Assembly: GCA_021324675.1 (NCBI GenBank)
Contig: JAJPIR010000344.1
Location: 1-54,326, forward strand
From: Actinomycetota bacterium
Lineage (GTDB): Bacteria; Actinomycetota; Actinomycetes; Mycobacteriales; Pseudonocardiaceae
Direction: 5' to 3'
Length of the DNA stretch: 54,326 nucleotides
This document shows positions 49,840 to 54,326 of this stretch, in pieces; within the stretch, counting starts at the first letter, position 1; every line of letters starts with the position of its first letter. A model generated the notes under the pieces. The model ran no database searches, was not told the DNA's origin, and saw nothing but the letters and a program-made list of their open reading frames with translations. Both the position numbers and the translations under genes were made by a program.

Positions 49840-51281
49840 CCCGGCGCGTCGCGGTGATCGGCGGGGGGCTGGCCGGTATCACCGTGGCACTGCGCTGTGC
49901 CGACTCGGGTTGCCAGGTCACGTTGTTCGAGGCGCGGCCGCACCTGGGTGGCCTGACCCACTCGTTCAACCGCGGCGAGTTGCGCGTCGACAACGGTCAG
50001 CATGTGTTCTTGCGTTGTTGCACGTCTTACCTCGCGTTGCTGGACCGGCTCGGGGTCGCCGACCGGGTGGAGATGCAGCGACGGCTGGCCATCCCGATCC
50101 TGACTCCAGGTGCGGGCCAGCCGGTGTGGTTGCGCCGTGACGGAATGCCCGCACCGCTGCACCTGTCCCGGTCACTGATGAAGTACCGGCCGCTGAGCGT
50201 GCTGGAGCGGGTCCGGTTCGCGCTGGCTGCGGTGGCGTTGCGGCGAGTCGATCCCGCCTCGCCGGCTACCGACGAGCAGAATTTCGGCACCTGGCTGCGC
50301 CGACACGGGCAAAGCCCCAACGCCATTGCCGACCTGTGGGAACTGGTCGGCGTGGCCACCTTGAACTCCCGGGCCGACGGGGCGTCGTTGAGCCTGGCCG
50401 CCACAGTGTTCCAGGAGGGCCTGCTGACCGACGCCACCGCGGCCGACATCGGCTGGTCGAAGGTGCCGTTGCGGGAACTGCACGGCGACCCGGCGCTGGA
50501 CTGCCTCACCGCCGCAGGCGCCCAGGTGCGCACCTCAACGGCGGTGCGGCGGCTCGAAGCCGGCGATGGGTGGCAGGTGATCACTGACGGCGACCGTACC
50601 GTTGCCGATGAGGTGGTCGTGGCTGTCCCGCCGCCTGCGGCCGAGAATCTGCTGCCGCCGGGCAGCGTGCCGCTGCCGGAGGGGTGGTCACAGCGGCTGG
50701 GCAGCTCCCCCATCGTCAACGTGCACGTGGTGCTGGACCGCCCAGTGCTTGACCAGCCGTTCATCGCCGGGGTGGATACCCCGGTGCAGTGGGTGTTCGA
50801 CCGCACCTCGCACTCGGGGTTGGCCAGCGGCCAGTACCTGGCGGTGTCGCTGTCCGCCGCTGACGGCTACATCGACGTGCCGACGGCAGCGCTTCGCGAG
50901 AAGTTCCTGCCGGAGTTGGTCGCGCTGCTGCCGGAGATGCGGGCAGCGCAGGTGCGTGACTTCTTCGTCACCCGGGAACGGCACGCGACGTTCCGCCCGG
51001 CTCCCGGCAGCGCCGCACTGCGCCCCGCACCGGCAACCGCAACCCCCGGCCTGTTCCTCGCCGGTGCCTACACCGCCACCGGCTGGCCGGCGACCATGGA
51101 AGGCGCTGTCCGCAGCGGCGAAGCCGCCGCCGCTGCGCTGCTCAACAGCCACGGACACAGTGCAACATCGAGACATGACCACCGCGAGCCGGCGTCGCCG
51201 ACCGCGGTCGGCAGCGCGTCGGCAACACCGGCAGGCAGGCACATCGGGGCCGAGGAAACGGTGAAGGGGACCGCGTCATGA
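49836..51281 (+). CDS. hpnE: hydroxysqualene dehydroxylase HpnE
   Basis: HpnE is the FAD-dependent amine-oxidase-like enzyme that reduces hydroxysqualene to squalene. The 481-residue protein begins with VAVIGGGLAGITVALRCADS, has FEARPHLGGLTHSF and NGQHVFLRCC, and ends with the FAD-binding GLFLAGAYTATGWPATMEGA. The C-terminal 50 residues are low-complexity (Ser/Ala/His). It overlaps hpnD and the next gene by four bases each. Confidence 0.95.
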   Translation: MTRRVAVIGGGLAGITVALRCADSGCQVTLFEARPHLGGLTHSFNRGELRVDNGQHVFLRCCTSYLALLDRLGVADRVEMQRRLAIPILTPGAGQPVWLRRDGMPAPLHLSRSLMKYRPLSVLERVRFALAAVALRRVDPASPATDEQNFGTWLRRHGQSPNAIADLWELVGVATLNSRADGASLSLAATVFQEGLLTDATAADIGWSKVPLRELHGDPALDCLTAAGAQVRTSTAVRRLEAGDGWQVITDGDRTVADEVVVAVPPPAAENLLPPGSVPLPEGWSQRLGSSPIVNVHVVLDRPVLDQPFIAGVDTPVQWVFDRTSHSGLASGQYLAVSLSAADGYIDVPTAALREKFLPELVALLPEMRAAQVRDFFVTRERHATFRPAPGSAALRPAPATATPGLFLAGAYTATGWPATMEGAVRSGEAAAAALLNSHGHSATSRHDHREPASPTAVGSASATPAGRHIGAEETVKGTAS

Positions 51282-52315
51282 CTGCATCAGCGGCGCGGGC
51301 GGCGGCGCCCAGTGCGCTGCGCCGGGCCCGGGATGCGGTAACGCCCGCGACCCGCGATCTTCTGGCGCGGCTTGACGACACCAGCGCTGCGATCGCCGCC
51401 TACCACCTTGGCTGGACCGATGCCGCCGGCGTTCCCACCCACGGTGGTGGGGGCAAGGCCGTTCGGCCGGCGCTGGCCACCTTGTCTGCGCAAGCGGCCG
51501 GCGCACCGGCGCAGGTGGGCATCCCCGGGGCAGTCGCCGTGGAGCTGGTGCACAACTTCTCCTTGGTGCACGACGACGTGATGGACGGCGACACCGAACG
51601 CCGCCACCGGCCTACCGTGTGGGCGGTGTGGGGCACCACCAGCGCGATCCTCACCGGGGACGCCATGCTGGCGCTGGCTCAGGAGGTGCTGCTGGAAAGC
51701 CCCTCGCCGCACAAGGCTGCTGCCGCCCGGCTGCTCGCCGAGGCCACCCGCAACCTGATCCGCGGCCAGGTGCTCGATGTGGCCTTCGAGCAGCGTGACC
51801 ACGTCAGCCTCAACGAGTGCCTGGACATGGTGTCCGGGAAAACCGGGGCCCTGCTCAAAGCCAGCTCGATGATCGGCGCGGTGCTGGCCGGCGCACCAGC
51901 CGAAGTCGTCAGCGCGCTGTCCACGTTCGGCGCTGAACTGGGTATCGCGTTCCAGCTGGTCGATGACCTGCTCGGCATCTGGGGTGACCCAGCAACCACG
52001 GGAAAGCCGGTTTTCTCCGATCTGCGCTCGCGCAAGAAGAGCTTGCCGGTCACCTACGTCTTGAGCCAGGGAGGTCCGGCCGCGCGCGAACTGGCCAGCT
52101 GGCTCGCTGTCCCCACCCCCAATGGATCGAGCCCAGGCGGCGAAGCCGAGGCCGCTGACCTCATCGAAACCGCAGGTGGCCGGCAATGGGCCGCCGACGA
52201 GGCACGCCGGCGCATCGAGGTGGCCACGCAGGCCTTGCACGCCGTCCCGATGCTGGCCGGCCCGCGAGCAGAGCTCGTTGCAATCGCCCAGTTCATCGTC
52301 GAAAGGGAGGCCTGA
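51278..52315 (+). CDS. polyprenyl synthetase (farnesyl/geranylgeranyl diphosphate synthase type)
   Basis: This enzyme extends allylic diphosphates with isopentenyl diphosphate and probably supplies farnesyl diphosphate for HpnD. The 345-residue protein has GGKAVRPAL, the first Asp-rich motif VHDDVMD, SGKTGALLKASS and the second, QLVDDLLGIWGD. Chain length cannot be fixed by eye. It overlaps hpnE (ATGA) and shares its last stop base with the shc ATG. Confidence 0.94.
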   Translation: MTASAARAAAPSALRRARDAVTPATRDLLARLDDTSAAIAAYHLGWTDAAGVPTHGGGGKAVRPALATLSAQAAGAPAQVGIPGAVAVELVHNFSLVHDDVMDGDTERRHRPTVWAVWGTTSAILTGDAMLALAQEVLLESPSPHKAAAARLLAEATRNLIRGQVLDVAFEQRDHVSLNECLDMVSGKTGALLKASSMIGAVLAGAPAEVVSALSTFGAELGIAFQLVDDLLGIWGDPATTGKPVFSDLRSRKKSLPVTYVLSQGGPAARELASWLAVPTPNGSSPGGEAEAADLIETAGGRQWAADEARRRIEVATQALHAVPMLAGPRAELVAIAQFIVEREA

Positions 52316-54210
52316 TGACCCAGAGCCGTCCAGTTGAGCGCCCCACGACTGACCCGGCGCAGACGCTGGCCGCCGCGGTCGCGTACCTGCGCAAGTGCCA
52401 AGACGCGCAAGGCTGGTGGAAGGGCGAGCTGGAAACCAACGTCACCATGGACGCGGAGGATTTGCTGCTGCGCGAGTTCCTCGGCATCCGTGACGCCGGG
52501 CTGACCGAGGAGGCCGCCCGGTGGATCCGCTCCCAGCAGCGCGACGACGGTAGCTGGGCGATCTTCTACGGCGGTCCCGGTGACCTGTCCACCACCATCG
52601 AGGGGTGGGTGGCGCTGCGCCTGGCCGGCGACTCCCCGGACGCACCGCACATGGCCCAGGCAGCCGCGTTCGTCAAGGCGCACGGTGGCCTGGAACGCAG
52701 CCGGGTGTTCACCCGGATCTGGCTGGCCATGTTCGGGCTGTGGCCCTGGGATGAGCTGCCCAGCCTGCCCCCGGAGCTGATCTTCCTGCCGCGCTGGTTC
52801 CCGTTGAACGTCTACGACTGGGCATGCTGGGCCCGGCAGACCATCGTGCCGCTGACCATCGTGTGCACGTTGCGACCGGTCCGCTCGCTGCCCTTCGGGG
52901 TCGACGAGCTGCGCACCGGTCCCGCGTCGCTGCGCCGTGAAGCGTCGCCACGCCCGCTGTGGACCTGGGGCGGGTTCTTCCAGCGCACCGACAAGGTGCT
53001 GCACGCCTACTCGCGACGGCCGCTGCGGCTGCTGCGGCGCGCAGCGATGCGCCGCGCCGCGGAGTGGATCCTGGCCCGCCAGGAGGCCGACGGCTGCTGG
53101 GGCGGTATCCAGCCGCCGTGGGTGTACTCCCTGCTGGCGCTGCACCTGCTGGGCTACGCGCTGGATCATCCGGCGCTGCGCGTCGGCATCACCGGCCTGG
53201 AGACCTTCGCGATCCGCGAGCACACCCCGGACGGGTGGGTGCGCCGGTTCGAGGCCTGCCAGTCGCCCGTGTGGGACACCTGCCTGGCGGTCACCGCCCT
53301 GCTCGATGCGGGGGTACCGGCGGATGACCCGACGATCGCCCGGGCCCGCGACTGGCTGCTCGGCGAAGAAGTCCGGGTGCGCGGTGACTGGGCCATCCGG
53401 CGGCCGCAACTCGCGCCGGGCGGGTGGGCGTTCGAGTTCCACAACGACAACTACCCAGACACCGACGACACCGCTGAGGTGATCCTGGCGCTGCGGCGGC
53501 TGCCGCTGGCCGATCGCAGCGCGCTGGATCGCGGGGTGGCCTGGCTGCTGGGCATGCAATCCAAGGACGGTGGCTGGGGCGCCTTCGACGCCGACAACAC
53601 CCGCGCGCTGTGCACCAAACTGCCGTTCTGCGATTTCGGCGAGGTGATCGACCCGCCGTCGGCAGATGTCACCGCGCATGTGGTTGAGGCGCTCGCCGCG
53701 GAAGGCCTGGCCGACGGGCTGCCCTGCCGCCGCGGGGTGAAGTGGCTGCTCGACGCCCAGGAACCGGACGGGTCGTGGTTCGGCCGGTGGGGCGCCAACT
53801 ACGTCTACGGCACCGGCGGCGTGGTGCCCGCGCTGATCGCCGCGGGAGTATCCGCCGAATCGCTGTGCATCCGGCGCGCCGTGCGGTGGTTGGTGCAGCA
53901 CCAGAACGACGACGGCGGGTGGGGTGAGGACCTGCGCTCGTACGACGACCGGGCCTGGTCCGGGCGGGGTGAGTCGACCGCTTCACAGACTGCCTGGGCG
54001 CTGCTCGCGTTGCTCGCGGCGGGCGAGCGTTCCGAGGTGGTTGACCGGGGCGTCGAGTGGCTGTGCCGCACCGTGCGAGATGACGGGTCGTGGGACGAGC
54101 CGTACTTCACCGGCACCGGGTTCCCCGGCGACTTCTACCTCAACTACCACCTTTACCGGCAGGTCTTCCCGATCACCGCCCTGGGCCGGTACCTGGGAGG
54201 TACCCATTGA
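52315..54210 (+). CDS. shc: squalene-hopene cyclase
   Basis: Shc cyclises squalene to hopene or hopanol at the membrane. The 631-residue protein carries the catalytic acid motif DTDD at residues 382-385 and several QW repeats (QRDDGSWAIF, QSKDGGWGAFDAD, QNDDGGWGEDLRS). Length is normal. GGGAGG precedes ATG 52315. Coupled to the polyprenyl synthase (TGATG) and to hpnG (TTGA). Confidence 0.97.
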   Translation: MTQSRPVERPTTDPAQTLAAAVAYLRKCQDAQGWWKGELETNVTMDAEDLLLREFLGIRDAGLTEEAARWIRSQQRDDGSWAIFYGGPGDLSTTIEGWVALRLAGDSPDAPHMAQAAAFVKAHGGLERSRVFTRIWLAMFGLWPWDELPSLPPELIFLPRWFPLNVYDWACWARQTIVPLTIVCTLRPVRSLPFGVDELRTGPASLRREASPRPLWTWGGFFQRTDKVLHAYSRRPLRLLRRAAMRRAAEWILARQEADGCWGGIQPPWVYSLLALHLLGYALDHPALRVGITGLETFAIREHTPDGWVRRFEACQSPVWDTCLAVTALLDAGVPADDPTIARARDWLLGEEVRVRGDWAIRRPQLAPGGWAFEFHNDNYPDTDDTAEVILALRRLPLADRSALDRGVAWLLGMQSKDGGWGAFDADNTRALCTKLPFCDFGEVIDPPSADVTAHVVEALAAEGLADGLPCRRGVKWLLDAQEPDGSWFGRWGANYVYGTGGVVPALIAAGVSAESLCIRRAVRWLVQHQNDDGGWGEDLRSYDDRAWSGRGESTASQTAWALLALLAAGERSEVVDRGVEWLCRTVRDDGSWDEPYFTGTGFPGDFYLNYHLYRQVFPITALGRYLGGTH

Positions 54211-54326
54211 GCTCCACCCTGCTGTTCACCCCGCTGCGCGTCGAGCACGCCGCGCTGCGCGGAGCTGCCCGGAGCATGCGGGTGGTGCGCACCGGCATGG
54301 GACCCCGGCGCGCCACCGCCACCGCC
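54207..54326 (+). CDS. hpnG: HpnG-like nucleosidase/phosphorylase (N-terminal part, runs off the window)
   Basis: The first 40 codons from TTG 54207 include STLLFTPLRVEHAALRGAAR and VVRTGMGPRRA, the start of the phosphorylase-family protein that removes adenine from adenosylhopane. GGGAGG (54195-54200) supports the TTG start, which overlaps the shc stop. In actinobacterial hopanoid clusters this gene normally follows shc. The rest lies beyond the window. Confidence 0.75.
   Translation, partial: MSSTLLFTPLRVEHAALRGAARSMRVVRTGMGPRRATATA

Noticed and set aside
1-54326. tRNA, rRNA genes and intact insertion sequences
   Set aside because: No cloverleaf-like sequences, rRNA signatures, transposase motifs or integrase genes were recognised anywhere in the window.

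Overview
The window is high-GC, densely packed bacterial DNA with GTG and TTG starts, many ATGA-type overlaps and several apparently leaderless genes. It is clearly actinobacterial. The backbone gene order matches blocks that lie on both sides of the origin in Mycobacterium tuberculosis. A hopanoid cluster, TPR-type XRE regulators and 22-bp intergenic arrays make a Pseudonocardiales-like organism the best guess. No 16S or other decisive marker is present, so the genus is left open.

Layout. (1) 1-9.6 kb: trxA (partial), trxB, a cupin gene, an MviN-type pseudokinase, murJ, an Rv3909-like membrane protein, a Nudix gene and pcnA. This is the Rv3907-Rv3914 block, without sigM. (2) 9.9-12.5 kb: idi, an MFS transporter and yqgE. 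(3) 12.5-18.4 kb: accessory genes that interrupt the Rv0038-Rv0039 neighbourhood: an HxlR regulator with its membrane-protein target, DUF1697, a TIGR03086-type protein, a two-repeat HA-domain protein, two small broken-looking genes, an XRE-TPR regulator with a probable frameshift, and DUF427. (4) 18.4-36.8 kb: SdpI-like protein, leuS behind a candidate leucine leader peptide, an esterase between two 22-bp repeat arrays, ino1, padR, DUF5318, ponA, a GT87 glycosyltransferase, nfo, a secreted protein, rpsF-ssb-rpsR-rplI, and dnaB carrying an intein in its Walker A motif. (5) 37-42.4 kb: a DMT transporter, an asparaginase, a lower-GC island (strong stem-loops, a Cys-rich ORF, a PspAA-like gene, an orphan ABC ATPase and an ABC remnant), and a VC0807-type membrane protein. 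(6) 42.4-54.3 kb: two divergent operons. The leftward one is pucR, a glycosyltransferase fused to a WS/DGAT acyltransferase, a DMT transporter and an SDR. The rightward one is hpnC-hpnD-hpnE-polyprenyl synthase-shc-hpnG.

How the genes work together. The right end makes squalene from farnesyl diphosphate (HpnC, HpnD, HpnE), cyclises it to hopene (Shc) and starts side-chain processing (HpnG). The divergent operon encodes a one-polypeptide glycosyl/acyl transferase that could make an acylated glycolipid. This is the best candidate here for an undescribed system. The rest of the window covers cell-wall precursor flipping and polymerisation (murJ, ponA), inositol supply for mycothiol and phosphatidylinositol (ino1), replication (dnaB, ssb) and translation.

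The strongest non-coding signals are: a four-copy dispersed repeat (GCTCTTCAAG, five variable bases, CCAACCC), found both between and inside genes; a leucine-codon leader in front of leuS; 22-bp tandem arrays directly after stop codons; a twin-hairpin terminator element present twice; and a run of perfect stem-loops near 39.6-39.8 kb.
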